Origin: JAIRTY01 sp050257395
Lineage (GTDB): Bacteria; Actinomycetota; Actinomycetes; Streptosporangiales; Streptosporangiaceae
NCBI GenBank assembly: GCA_050257395.1
Contig: JBLMWU010000018.1
Span: 1-46,245, forward strand
DNA length: 46,245 bases
Direction: 5' to 3'
In this document: piece by piece, positions 33,216 through 40,726 of the stretch
Layout of the letters: the number at the start of each line of letters is the position of its first letter
How positions within the stretch are numbered: the first letter of the stretch is position 1
Program-made: the position numbers and the translations under genes
Notes under the pieces: model-generated
Seen by the model: the letters and a program-made list of their open reading frames with translations, nothing else
Databases searched by the model: none
What the model was told of the DNA's origin: nothing

Positions 33216-33621
33216 TGACGATGTCGATGGCGATGATGATGATGCCCCATACCGGATAGGCCACGATGAACGCCAGGTTCACGATCGCGCTGATGACCGC
33301 GATGGCAATGCCGAGGACCCGGGCCCACATCTGGCCCGTCATGACCCCGAAGCCGACGAGCACCGCAGCGACGCCGATCCCGAAGTGAACCCATCCCCAG
33401 GTGGCGTAGTTGACGTGCACGATCAGCTGGTTGGTGGTCGCGACGTAGAAGCTGCGCTGGAACACAGCCACCAGGCCCTCGATGATCGAGAAGGCGCCCA
33501 GCACGATCATCGTGACGCCCGCGAAGATGATCCATCCGACCCAGCCGGTCACGCGGGTGGGTTCCTCCGCATACACCGGGCGGCCCTGCCCCGATGGCTG
33601 GCTGGCGTGTATGTCGCTCAT
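33169..33621 (-). CDS. Four-helix membrane protein (DUF7144-like)
   Basis: 150 residues from ATG 33621, close after GGACGG; GTG 33636 is a possible earlier start. After a polar start (MSDIHASQPSGQGRPVYAEE) comes VTGWVGWIIFAGVTMIVLGA and three further hydrophobic segments with YATWGWVHFGIGVAAVLVGF and the end YALAVHGREMKYV. The pattern of WxGWxxFAGxxM followed by an IEGL motif and WGWxHxxxG is that of a widespread actinobacterial membrane family (DUF7144), function unknown. Its codon bias and lower GC set it apart from the overlapping end of the channel gene. Confidence 0.85.
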   Translation of the reverse strand: MSDIHASQPSGQGRPVYAEEPTRVTGWVGWIIFAGVTMIVLGAFSIIEGLVAVFQRSFYVATTNQLIVHVNYATWGWVHFGIGVAAVLVGFGVMTGQMWARVLGIAIAVISAIVNLAFIVAYPVWGIIIIAIDIVIIYALAVHGREMKYV

Positions 33622-33846
33622 GTCCCGTCCAATCACTCGTCGGCATGGCGATAGCTGGCCATGACCTCACGGTTCCCGGCCGGAGGAGCGCCGGCATCAT
33701 CCTTTCGGGGTGAAAAGCCAGCCTGTCCTGGTCTGTCCGCATCCCGCACTCTCGTGCGGCAGGTAGACGAGTATGTCGCATTAGTGATTGCGATGTTCGT
33801 TACTGTGATGGTTCGTCCCTGGCAGCCTGTGCCGGTAAGGAGAACC

Positions 33847-34827
33847 ATGAGGCTCATGCGGAGGAACACGGCTTTAGTCGCCGCCCTTGGTCTGGCAGCA
33901 CTGGTGCTCGCCGCTTGCGGCGGCTCCGGTGGCACCCCGTCCGGCGGCTCCGGGACCGGCCCGGAAAAGACGCACCTGACCGTGGGGGCACTCCCGATCA
34001 TCGACGACGCCCCGCTCTTCCTGGCCATCAAGCGTGGCTACTTCAAGCAGCAGGGGCTGACCGTCACCCCGCAGATCATCACCCAGAGCACGCTGGCCCT
34101 GCCGGATATGCTGCACGGCACCGTGGACATCATCGGCGGCGGCAACTACGTGTCCTACTTCGAGGGCCAGGCCCAGGGCACGTTCAGCATCCGGGTGCTG
34201 ACCGCCGCCACCGCCTGCCAGCCGTCCAGCTTCGCTGTGGTCGCGCTGCCCGGCTCGGGCATCACCGGCCCGGCCAGCCTCGCGGGCAAGACCATCGCGG
34301 TCAACCTGACCAACAACATCCAGACCCTCATGACCGGCGCGGTGCTCAAGGCAGACGGGGTCAACGCGGCGTCGGTGAAGTACGTGGCCATCCCGTTCCC
34401 CGACATGGCCGCCGCGCTCAAGGCGCACCGGGTGGACGCGATCAGCGTGGTCGAGCCGTTCCTGACCGGGGCGGTGCACAGTCTCGGCGCCAAGGTCGTG
34501 ATGTCCGAATGCTCCGGTCCCACGGCCAAGTTCCCGCTGTCGGGCTACTTCGCCACCACCGCGTGGACGAAGCAGTACCCGAAGACGGCCCGCGCCTTCC
34601 AGCGGGCCATGGCCAAAGCGCAGGCGCTGGCCAGCAGCGACCCGGCCGCGGTCAAGCAGATCCTGCCGACCTACACCAAGATCACGGCGCAGGCCGCGCA
34701 GGGCATCAGCCTGAACTCCTTCCCCACCGCCACTGACCCCGCCACGCTGCAGCGGGTCGCCGACCTCATGCTGTCCGGCGGCCTGGTGAAGTCCCGGTTC
34801 AGCGTGCAGCCGCTGATCTTCCGCTGA
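33847..34827 (+). CDS. ABC importer substrate-binding lipoprotein (SsuA/NMT1-like)
   Basis: 326 residues from ATG 33847, preceded by AAGGAG. A signal sequence ends in the lipobox LAAC (Cys24 or so) followed by GGSGGTPSGG, so it is a lipoprotein anchored outside the membrane. The mature part starts LTVGALPIIDDAPLFLAIKR and has GYFKQQGLTV and VDAISVVEPFLTG, typical of the NMT1/THI5-like fold of nitrate, sulfonate, taurine and thiamine-pyrimidine binders. The ligand cannot be read from the sequence. It heads a four-gene operon with two permeases and an ATPase. Confidence 0.93.
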   Translation: MRLMRRNTALVAALGLAALVLAACGGSGGTPSGGSGTGPEKTHLTVGALPIIDDAPLFLAIKRGYFKQQGLTVTPQIITQSTLALPDMLHGTVDIIGGGNYVSYFEGQAQGTFSIRVLTAATACQPSSFAVVALPGSGITGPASLAGKTIAVNLTNNIQTLMTGAVLKADGVNAASVKYVAIPFPDMAAALKAHRVDAISVVEPFLTGAVHSLGAKVVMSECSGPTAKFPLSGYFATTAWTKQYPKTARAFQRAMAKAQALASSDPAAVKQILPTYTKITAQAAQGISLNSFPTATDPATLQRVADLMLSGGLVKSRFSVQPLIFR

Positions 34828-34829
34828 CG

Positions 34830-35690
34830 GTGACCAGCGACCCGGATACCGAACGAACTGCGGCGGGCGCCGGGCTGGCGCTCCGCAGCCCGGCCCGCCT
34901 CCGGCTGGCCCGCGCCACCCGCTGGTGGCGCGGGCTGGCCGGCGTGGTCATCATCGTGCTGGTCGCGGAGGCGCTCGGCCGGGCCGGGCTGATCAGCCCG
35001 GCGGTGCTGCCGCTCACCTCCACCGTGCTCGCCCGCGCGGCCCGGCTGGCCGCCGACCCGCGTTTCCTGGCCGACCTGGCGTCCACGCTGGCGGCCTGGG
35101 CGCTGGGGATGGCCATCACCGTGGCGGTCGCGGTCCCGTGCGGGCTGCTGCTGGGCAGCGTGCCGATCGTGCGCACCGCCACCCGGGCGCTGGTGGACTT
35201 CCTGCGCCCGATCCCGTCGGTGGCGCTCATCCTGCTGGTCGAGCTGCTGATCGGGCCGGGCCTGCGGATGAACGTCATCCTGATCGGGTACGCGGCGGTG
35301 TGGCCGGTGCTGTTCAACACCATCTACGGGCTGGATGACGCCGACCCGGTGGCGAAGGAGACGCTGCGGGCCTTCGGGTTCGGGCGGCTGGCGGTGCTGC
35401 GGTTCGCGTCACTGCCGGGCGCGGCGCCGTTCATCGCGACCGGCATCCGGCTCGCCTCCGCCGTGGCGATCATCCTGAACATCAGCACCGGCTTCCTGAC
35501 CGGCCGGATCAGCGGCAGCGGCCTCGGCGCGTTCATCGCCGAGGCGAACACCGGCGCGGGCAACACCACGCTGGTCCTCGCGGCGGCCCTGTGGGCGGGC
35601 GCCCTCGGCCTCGCGCTCAACGGCCTGCTCCTGTGGGCCGAACGCCGCCTCCTCCCCTGGCACCACGCCTACCTGGGGGAGGCGTCATGA
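34830..35690 (+). CDS. ABC importer permease, SsuC/TauC type
   Basis: 286 residues from GTG 34830, 2 bp after the previous stop. It has six hydrophobic segments and the BPD_transp_1 cytoplasmic loop ETLRAFGFGRLAVLRFASLP (EAA-type coupling helix to the ATPase). The motif RPIPSVALILLVELLIG is characteristic of nitrate/sulfonate-type permeases. The last codons overlap the next start as ATGA, so the second permease is translationally coupled. Confidence 0.93.
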   Translation: MTSDPDTERTAAGAGLALRSPARLRLARATRWWRGLAGVVIIVLVAEALGRAGLISPAVLPLTSTVLARAARLAADPRFLADLASTLAAWALGMAITVAVAVPCGLLLGSVPIVRTATRALVDFLRPIPSVALILLVELLIGPGLRMNVILIGYAAVWPVLFNTIYGLDDADPVAKETLRAFGFGRLAVLRFASLPGAAPFIATGIRLASAVAIILNISTGFLTGRISGSGLGAFIAEANTGAGNTTLVLAAALWAGALGLALNGLLLWAERRLLPWHHAYLGEAS

Positions 35691-36484
35691 GATTCCGGTC
35701 GCTCAGCCCGCTGGCGCGCTGGGGAGTCCTCGTCGCCGTGGTCGCGCTGTGGGAGCTGGGTGCCCGGGCTGCGGGCAGTTCGTTCTTCCCTCCGCCGTCG
35801 GTCATCGCGGCCCGCATGTACCGGCTCTGGTTCTCCGGGCCCGCCACCCACCTGTTCCTCACCCGCAACGCCACCGGCAACCTGCTGCCCAGCCTGGGCC
35901 GGGTGCTGGCCGGGCTGGCCATCGCGGTCGCCGTGGGCGGGGTGGCCGGGGTGGCGCTCGGCCGGTCCCGGGCGCTGGCCGACTACCTGGACCCGGTGCT
36001 GCAGTTCGCGCGGGCGCTGCCGACCGTGACCCTGGTGCCGGTGTTCATCGCGATCTTCCGGCTCGGCACCCAGATGGAAGTCGCCACGATCGCGTTCGGC
36101 ACCGTGTGGCCGATCCTGCTCAACACCGCCGACGGCGCCCGATCCCTCGATCCGGTGCAGGTGGAGACCGTGCGGGCGTTCCGGCTGCCGGCCTGGCAGC
36201 GGCTGACCACGCTGATCGTCCCGGCGGCGCTGCCGAAGTTCTTCGCCGGGCTGCGGCTGGCGGTGTCGCTGTCGCTCATCCTCATGGTGTTCGCCGAGCT
36301 CGCCGGCAGCAGCAACGGCATCGGCTACGAGATGAACAACGCGGAGAGCTCGTTCAACACGATCTGGCTGTGGGCCACGCTGGTGCTCATCGCCGTCCTC
36401 GGGAACGCGCTCAACCTGCTGGAACTGGCCGTCGAGCACCGGGTGCTGCGCTGGCACCGGGGCGCCCGGCAGAGGGGTGGCTGA
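35687..36484 (+). CDS. ABC importer permease, second subunit
   Basis: 265 residues from ATG 35687, overlapping the first permease by 4 bp. It has six hydrophobic segments, with ARALPTVTLVPVFIAIFRLG and the coupling loop VETVRAFRLPAWQRLTTLIV, then PAALPKFFAGLRLAVSLSLI. It is homologous to the permease before it but clearly diverged, so the importer uses a heterodimer of permeases rather than the homodimer common for SsuC. Confidence 0.93.
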   Translation: MRFRSLSPLARWGVLVAVVALWELGARAAGSSFFPPPSVIAARMYRLWFSGPATHLFLTRNATGNLLPSLGRVLAGLAIAVAVGGVAGVALGRSRALADYLDPVLQFARALPTVTLVPVFIAIFRLGTQMEVATIAFGTVWPILLNTADGARSLDPVQVETVRAFRLPAWQRLTTLIVPAALPKFFAGLRLAVSLSLILMVFAELAGSSNGIGYEMNNAESSFNTIWLWATLVLIAVLGNALNLLELAVEHRVLRWHRGARQRGG

Positions 36485-37370
36485 CCGCATGCTCGAGATC
36501 ACCGGCCTGACCCACCGCTACGGCCCCGTGGGCGGCGGTCACCTGGCCATCGACCAGGTGACCCTGGAGGTGGCCGACGGCGAACTGGCCAGCATCGTCG
36601 GGCCGTCCGGCTGCGGCAAGTCCACCCTGCTGCGCTGCGTGGCCGGGCTGGTGCGGCCGTCCGGCGGCGCCATCACCCTGCGCGGCGCCCCGGTGGACCG
36701 GGTGCCCGACGGGCTGGCCGTGGTGTTCCAGGACTACAGCCGCTCGCTGCTGCCGTGGCTCAGCGTGCGCGACAACGTGGCGCTGCCGCTGCGCCGCACC
36801 GGGCGCTCCCGTGCCCAGCGCCGGGAGGCGGCGCTCGCCGCGCTGGCCACGGTGGGGCTGCCGGACACGGCGGGCAAGTACCCGTGGCAGCTGTCCGGCG
36901 GCATGCAGCAGCGGGTCGCGATCGCCCGCGCGCTCGCCTGCGACCCGGTGCTCCTGCTCATGGACGAGCCGTTCGGCTCCGTGGACGCGCAGACCCGGGA
37001 AGACCTGGAAGACCTGCTGCTCGCCGTCCGCCGGGAACGGGACATGACCATCCTGCTGGTCACCCACGACATCGACGAGAGCGTCTACGTGGGCGACCGG
37101 GTGGTGGTGCTGACCCCCTCGCCCGGCCGGGTACTGGCCGACCTGCAGGTGGACCTCCCCGCGCCGCGTGACCAGATCACCACCCGGGAGCTGCCCGCGT
37201 TCGTGCATCTGCGGGCCGAGGTCGGCCGCCTGGTCCGCGGCCAGGGCACGCCGCCAGCGGGCGCGGCACAGCAAGAGCAGGCGGCGCAGCCGGAGCCAGC
37301 GGCGGACGCGACGCAGGAGGAGCAGGCGGCGCAGCCGGGGCCAGCGGCAAGCTCCGGCCCGGCGGGGTAG
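36477..37370 (+). CDS. ABC importer ATPase, SsuB/TauB type
   Basis: 297 residues if GTG 36477 is used; it overlaps the permease stop. ATG 36489 is an alternative with AGAGGGG 11 bp upstream. Walker A GPSGCGKST (42-50), Q-loop VFQDYSRSLLPWLSV, signature LSGGMQQR, Walker B LLLMDEPFG, D-loop SVDAQT and the switch His in VTHDIDES are all present, so it should be active. A C-terminal tail of about 45 residues rich in Ala, Gln, Glu and Pro (AAQQEQAAQPEPAAD) is unusual and looks disordered. Confidence 0.95.
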   Translation: MADRMLEITGLTHRYGPVGGGHLAIDQVTLEVADGELASIVGPSGCGKSTLLRCVAGLVRPSGGAITLRGAPVDRVPDGLAVVFQDYSRSLLPWLSVRDNVALPLRRTGRSRAQRREAALAALATVGLPDTAGKYPWQLSGGMQQRVAIARALACDPVLLLMDEPFGSVDAQTREDLEDLLLAVRRERDMTILLVTHDIDESVYVGDRVVVLTPSPGRVLADLQVDLPAPRDQITTRELPAFVHLRAEVGRLVRGQGTPPAGAAQQEQAAQPEPAADATQEEQAAQPGPAASSGPAG

Positions 37371-37387
37371 CCGGTCCCGGTTTCATC

Positions 37388-37433
37388 AGCCGTTCGCTTC
37401 GGACCCTCCATAGGGGGTCCGGAATGAACGGCT
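37388..37433 (+). terminator. Long two-part hairpin after the ABC operon
   Basis: Outer arms AGCCGTTC (37388-37395) and GAACGGCT (37426-37433) enclose an inner stem CGGACCC/GGGTCCG, separated by a small internal loop (GCTT/GAAT). It lies 17 bp after the ATPase stop and is probably the operon terminator. Confidence 0.65.
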
Positions 37434-37442
37434 CATGGAATC

Positions 37443-37463
37443 GCCCGCCCTCGCGGGGCGGGC
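37443..37463 (+). terminator. Second hairpin after the ABC operon
   Basis: GCCCGCCC (37443-37450) and GGGCGGGC (37456-37463) form a perfect 8-bp stem with a 5-nt loop, 9 bp beyond the first hairpin. Tandem hairpins would make an efficient bidirectional barrier, also against the convergent GntR transcript. Confidence 0.6.
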
Positions 37464-37546
37464 TGGACTGAAGGCCGCCGGCAGGCTAGTCCAGTGCGGC
37501 CCTGTGGCCTGGCGCCCTCCTCCGGCCGCCTCGCGGCGTGCCGGGC

Positions 37547-37834
37547 TCAGCTGGGCGGCCGCTCCGCAACGAAGGCGCCCCACGCCCTGATGACGGTCAC
37601 CCGGCCCTCGGCGGCGAGCACCTGCACGGCCCGTGCGGCGGTGGAGGCATTGACGCTGTACTGACGCGCCAGCTCCCGGGCGGACGGCAGCTGCTCCCCG
37701 GGCAGCCATTCCCCCGCATCGAGCCGCTCCCTCAGCGCGTCCGCGATCGCCAGGTACGGGATGCGAGGCGGGCGCGGCGGCACCCTCACGATCTTGGTTT
37801 GCCCCAGAGCGTCCTGCCACGCACCTGTTGGCAC
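37547..37834 (-). CDS. Small GntR family regulator
   Basis: 95 residues if GTG 37834 is used. The GntR winged helix is complete: PYLAIADALRERLDAGEWLP, GEQLPSARELARQYSVNAST and AARAVQVLAAEGRVTVIRAW. There is almost nothing after the DNA-binding domain, so no effector-binding domain; this resembles the short GntR regulators of actinomycete conjugative elements and some YtrA-like types. No ribosome site precedes GTG 37834; GTG 37789 or GTG 37783 would place the start outside the iteron array. It diverges from the small gene at 37919 and probably controls both from the repeats between them. Confidence 0.85.
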   Translation of the reverse strand: MPTGAWQDALGQTKIVRVPPRPPRIPYLAIADALRERLDAGEWLPGEQLPSARELARQYSVNASTAARAVQVLAAEGRVTVIRAWGAFVAERPPS

Positions 37835-37869
37835 TGTCGCATCTGATGGAACTGTTGGAGCTGTTGGAG
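37825..37869. repeat. Five tandem 9-bp iterons between divergent genes
   Basis: Consecutive 9-mers CTGTTGGCA, CTGTCGCAT, CTGATGGAA, CTGTTGGAG and CTGTTGGAG (consensus CTGTTGGAR) run without gaps. They cover the spacer between the GntR gene and the plus-strand gene at 37919, and touch the first codons of the long GntR frame. This is a likely multi-site operator. Confidence 0.8.
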
Positions 37870-37918
37870 TAGCGTGGCCCTGCAGCTGCCGATCACCGAG
37901 TCAGAGGAGGGTTCAGCC

Positions 37919-38158
37919 GTGGCGTGTGACAGCAATGACCCCTGGGCGGGACTGCCGGAAGAAGAGGCCCTGCGCCGGGTGCGCCACTCCATCGCCCCCA
38001 GGTGGGAGGCATGGACGGTGTCCACGGTCGAGGCCGGCCTGGTCTGGTGCGCCCGGCGCTTAGCTGACGGGGCACTCACGCACGGCGACACGCCGGGCCG
38101 CCTGCTCCAGCACATCGCCGACGCGGACGAGGTCCTGCTCCATGACCGGCGGCAGTGA
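37919..38158 (+). CDS. Small hypothetical protein divergent from GntR
   Basis: 79 residues from GTG 37919, chosen because AGGAGG lies 7 bp upstream; GTG 37874 is also in frame but lies close to the iterons. Sequence MACDSNDPWAGLPEEEALRR, then VRHSIAPRWEAWTVSTVEAG and LVWCARRLADGALTHGDTPG. It looks like a small soluble helical protein with two Trp-containing segments. I recognise no family. It converges with the repeat protein gene at 38199, 40 bp away. Confidence 0.7.
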   Translation: MACDSNDPWAGLPEEEALRRVRHSIAPRWEAWTVSTVEAGLVWCARRLADGALTHGDTPGRLLQHIADADEVLLHDRRQ

Positions 38159-38198
38159 CGCGGGCCGCACAAGGGGCGGCATGGCGGCGGCGCGCCGG

Positions 38199-39005
38199 TT
38201 ACCAGTCCGGCGGGGACGCGGGCTCGTCATCCGGCCCGGCGGCGGGGCCGCCTTCGGGCAGGACCACCTGCCCGTCATCCGGCACCGCCTGCCCGCCGCC
38301 CAGCACGGCGTCCAGCTCGGCTTTTTCGGATTCCGCGAGCACGGCCGGACCGTGCCGGGCCCGGCGGCGCAGCAGCCGTTCCATCAGGCCGGCGGTTACT
38401 TCGTCCATGAGCACCGCCCGGCTGCGGACCACGTCGAGCGCCTGGCCCGCCATCCCCCCGGACGAGCGGGCGATGACCGCGGCCAGGTCGGTCCGCTGCA
38501 CCAGGGCGTCCATGTCGATCTTCTCGACCAGCTTGTTCATGTCCACCCGCTGGGCGAGCGCGGCCACGTCGATCTTGCGGAGCAGCTCCTCCAGGTCGAT
38601 GCGCTGTGCCGCCTGGTCCACGTCCAGCCGGGCGGCCAGCGCGTCCACATCCACCCGGTCCAGCAGCCGGTTCACATCCACCCGCGCCAGCAGCGTGTCC
38701 GGATCGACCCGCTCCAGCAGCCGCTCCGGGTCGACCCGCTCCAGCAGCCGGTCCACGTCCACCCGGTCAAGGAGCCGGTCCACGTCCACCCGGTCAAGGA
38801 GCCGATCCGCGTCCACCCGGTCCAGCAGCCGGTCCGGCTCGACCCGGTCGAGCAGGGCGTTGATGTCCACCCGGTCGAGCAGCGCGTTCACATCCAGCGC
38901 CTCGACCAGCAGTTCGGTCACGCGTTCCGCGATGCGCTGGGCGAGCGCCTCCGCCGGGTCGGCCACCCGCCTGCCCACCGAACGCAGCGCCTCCAGCGGG
39001 TCCAC
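38199..39005 (-). CDS. Nonapeptide-repeat protein resembling the front of RDD proteins
   Basis: 268 residues from GTG 39005. Sixteen consecutive 9-residue units (38-181) follow the pattern D-V-D-x-L-L-x-R-V, for example DVDRLLDRV and DMNKLVEKI. They end in TDLAAVIARSSGGMAGQALD, then VVRSRAVLMDEVTAGLMERL and an acidic, Gly-rich tail. I recall the same kind of repeats plus the TDLxxVIARSTGG...LDVVR block at the N-terminus of actinobacterial RDD membrane proteins. Here the RDD membrane domain is missing and no hydrophobic helix remains. No ribosome site is seen; CATACT lies 7 bp upstream of the GTG, so the message may be leaderless. Confidence 0.82.
   Translation of the reverse strand: MDPLEALRSVGRRVADPAEALAQRIAERVTELLVEALDVNALLDRVDINALLDRVEPDRLLDRVDADRLLDRVDVDRLLDRVDVDRLLERVDPERLLERVDPDTLLARVDVNRLLDRVDVDALAARLDVDQAAQRIDLEELLRKIDVAALAQRVDMNKLVEKIDMDALVQRTDLAAVIARSSGGMAGQALDVVRSRAVLMDEVTAGLMERLLRRRARHGPAVLAESEKAELDAVLGGGQAVPDDGQVVLPEGGPAAGPDDEPASPPDW
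38463..38894 (-). repeat. Sixteen 27-bp coding repeats
   Basis: The array encodes the nonapeptide units. Middle copies (38700-38860) are nearly identical in DNA, outer copies have diverged, as expected from expansion at the centre. Confidence 0.88.
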
Positions 39006-39356
39006 GTTTTTCAGTATGGTTCACGGGTCTGCCCCGCTGGGCCATCCGCGGAGGGTGAGAGCCGCCCGGACCGGCCTGCCCGCGGCGCGGCCGGCCCCCC
39101 GTGCCGGGCCGGCCGCGCGCCCTGCCTGCCGCTTCGGCGAGGCCAGCACCGGTGAGCGGGACGGGCCGTCCTTATCCCCGTTTGGGCGAAAGAATGGCTG
39201 AGGAAAGGGCGCTAGACTGATAGCTGTGTGACGTCCGCACAGGCCGGCCCATCGCCGCTTCGGCAGCGCGACCGGACGGCGGGGGCGGGCATGGCCGCCG
39301 GCTCATGCGGGCCGGCAACAGCGCCGGGGCCGCGGCCCGGCCCGAAGGGAGGGCTC
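39006..39356 (+). promoter_or_regulatory. Intergenic region with a probable promoter for the DUF6458 gene
   Basis: TAGACT at 39213-39218 fits the -10 pattern TANNNT and lies 7-9 bp before GTG codons at 39226 and 39228. From GTG 39228 the frame is open through to the DUF6458 gene, so either a leaderless longer protein or a 130-nt leader is possible. I see nothing else in 39006-39200. Confidence 0.45.
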
Positions 39357-39581
39357 GTGACCATCGGCGGGAGCATCGCTCTCATCATCATCGGGGCCAT
39401 ACTGCGGTTTGCCATCCTGTGGAGCCCCAGCTACGTGAGCATCCAGGCCATGGGCGTCATTCTCATGATCGGCGGCATCGTCGGCCTGGGCATTTCAGTC
39501 GGCATGCTGATCTGGCGGCGTCGCGCCCAGATGGCGGCCGAAGCCCCCGAAGAGCGCCGCTACATCGAACCGGGCCCCTGA
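39357..39581 (+). CDS. Two-helix DUF6458-like membrane protein
   Basis: 74 residues from GTG 39357, GGAGG 4-5 bp upstream. MTIGGSIALIIIGAILRFAI, a short turn with SIQAMGVILMIGGIVGLGIS, then WRRRAQ. The first helix, the xxIQxMGVILMIGGIVGL second helix and the WRRR end match a small family frequent in actinomycetes (DUF6458). Function unknown. The frame is open upstream to GTG 39228, which would add 43 polar residues; the good ribosome site favours the short form. Confidence 0.85.
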   Translation: MTIGGSIALIIIGAILRFAILWSPSYVSIQAMGVILMIGGIVGLGISVGMLIWRRRAQMAAEAPEERRYIEPGP

Positions 39582-39723
39582 CCAGCACCAGCACCAGCGC
39601 CCCCTGAACCGGCTCGCCATTATCCGGGCAAATCGGTTAAAAAGTATTGTTCGGTTATGACGCCCACGCGCAGTTTGTCGTTGCTACATTTCGCGTTGTC
39701 GTCTAGCCGAAAAAGAGGGGCAG

Positions 39724-39783
39724 ATGAGGATGAGCGGCTTAACACTTCCTGAGCTGGGCGTGCACGGGCGAGGCCATGGGTAG
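39724..39783 (+). CDS. 19-residue leader peptide overlapping the CBM2 gene
   Basis: ATG 39724 follows AAAGAGGGG by 3 bp, the best ribosome site in this spacer. The frame reads MRMSGLTLPELGVHGRGHG and stops at TAG 39781-39783, 8 bp beyond the start of the next gene (ATG 39776). It may couple or attenuate translation of that gene. It contains a TTA Leu codon (39739-39741), rare in such genomes and possibly a bldA-type control point. Confidence 0.5.
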   Translation: MRMSGLTLPELGVHGRGHG

Positions 39784-40441
39784 CAGGGGGCGCCACCACC
39801 CCTCCGCCCAGCGGCGGCGAAGACCCGCGGCCCGGCGCCGCGGATACGTCGCGATCGGCACCGGCCTGGTGTTCATCGGCGGCGGGGTGGCGGCCGTCAG
39901 CCTCATGCCGCACCACTCCAGCACCCAGACCCTGGTCAGTGCCTGCGGGGTGACGTGCGGCGCGGCGCTGCCGTCACCGGCGATCGCCAGCCTGTCCGCG
40001 AGCCCAAGCCCGAGCCGGACCCACAAACCGCGGCCGCGGCACACCGCCAAGCCGCACCCCCACCGGACCGCAAAGCCGAGCCCGGTCCTTGCCTCCCCGG
40101 CTGCTCCCGCTACGCAGCCGGCCGGGCCGCCGCCCGCCGTCACCGTGACGTACACCCTCGTCCAGAAGTGGAACGGCGGCTTCCAGGGCCAGTTCGTGAT
40201 CACCAACAACGGCGGCTCATGGCTCAACGGGTGGCGGCTGGTCGCCACCCTGCCCGGCGACCACGTGACCTCCGCCTCGGGGTCGGCCTACCAGGCCGAC
40301 GGCGACACGGTCACCTTCGACCAGGCGCTGCTGCAGAGCGGGATCGCGCCCGGTCACAGCCTGACCCTCACCTTCGACGCGCAGGGAACGGCGACCAGCC
40401 CGTCCGGCTGCACGCTCAACGGTTCGGCCTGCGCGGCCTGA
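39776..40441 (+). CDS. Membrane-anchored orphan cellulose-binding (CBM2) protein
   Basis: 221 residues from ATG 39776. A basic N-terminus (RRRRPAARRRG) precedes one hydrophobic segment (24-44), a Pro/Ser/Thr/Lys/His-rich wall-spanning linker (about 65-118), and a C-terminal domain from VTVTYTLVQKWNGGFQGQFV to CTLNGSAC. The NNGGSWLNGWRLVATLPGDH block and the paired Cys match carbohydrate-binding module family 2. There is no catalytic domain. It is probably an exported surface protein that binds cellulose or chitin; the anchor may be an uncleaved signal. Confidence 0.82.
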   Translation: MGSRGRHHPSAQRRRRPAARRRGYVAIGTGLVFIGGGVAAVSLMPHHSSTQTLVSACGVTCGAALPSPAIASLSASPSPSRTHKPRPRHTAKPHPHRTAKPSPVLASPAAPATQPAGPPPAVTVTYTLVQKWNGGFQGQFVITNNGGSWLNGWRLVATLPGDHVTSASGSAYQADGDTVTFDQALLQSGIAPGHSLTLTFDAQGTATSPSGCTLNGSACAA

Positions 40442-40726
40442 CCGCCCGGTCCGGCGGGCTGGCCGCCTGAGCACCCCGGCCGCCGGACCGGCCCCACCAT
40501 CCACGGAACGTCCGCAGCCCGCGCTGAGGCGGGAGTGATCAGTGTGCCCGGGCCGGGCCGTCCCATCGGCGAGATCCTGGCCAGCGCCCGTGAGCGCCTG
40601 CACCGGCCGGGCGGCTGAGGCAAGCGCCCGAGTCCGGGATATTCCAGTGCAATACCCGCCATAATGGGAATGGCAGGCATCATTCGCGAAAGCGGCGGAA
40701 CGCCCTGGCGGGAGGGACCGTGCCGG

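Noticed and set aside
33637..33846. Riboswitch (TPP or SAM) before the ABC operon
   Set aside because: The region has short hairpins but none of the conserved TPP (CTGAGA, ACCTGA) or SAM core sequences.
38463..38894. CRISPR array
   Set aside because: Regular 27-bp units have no spacers and code for in-frame nonapeptides; no cas genes.
40544..40618. A 24-residue gene (PIGEILASARERL)
   Set aside because: Too short, with no conservation known to me; left as a note in the methyltransferase entry.
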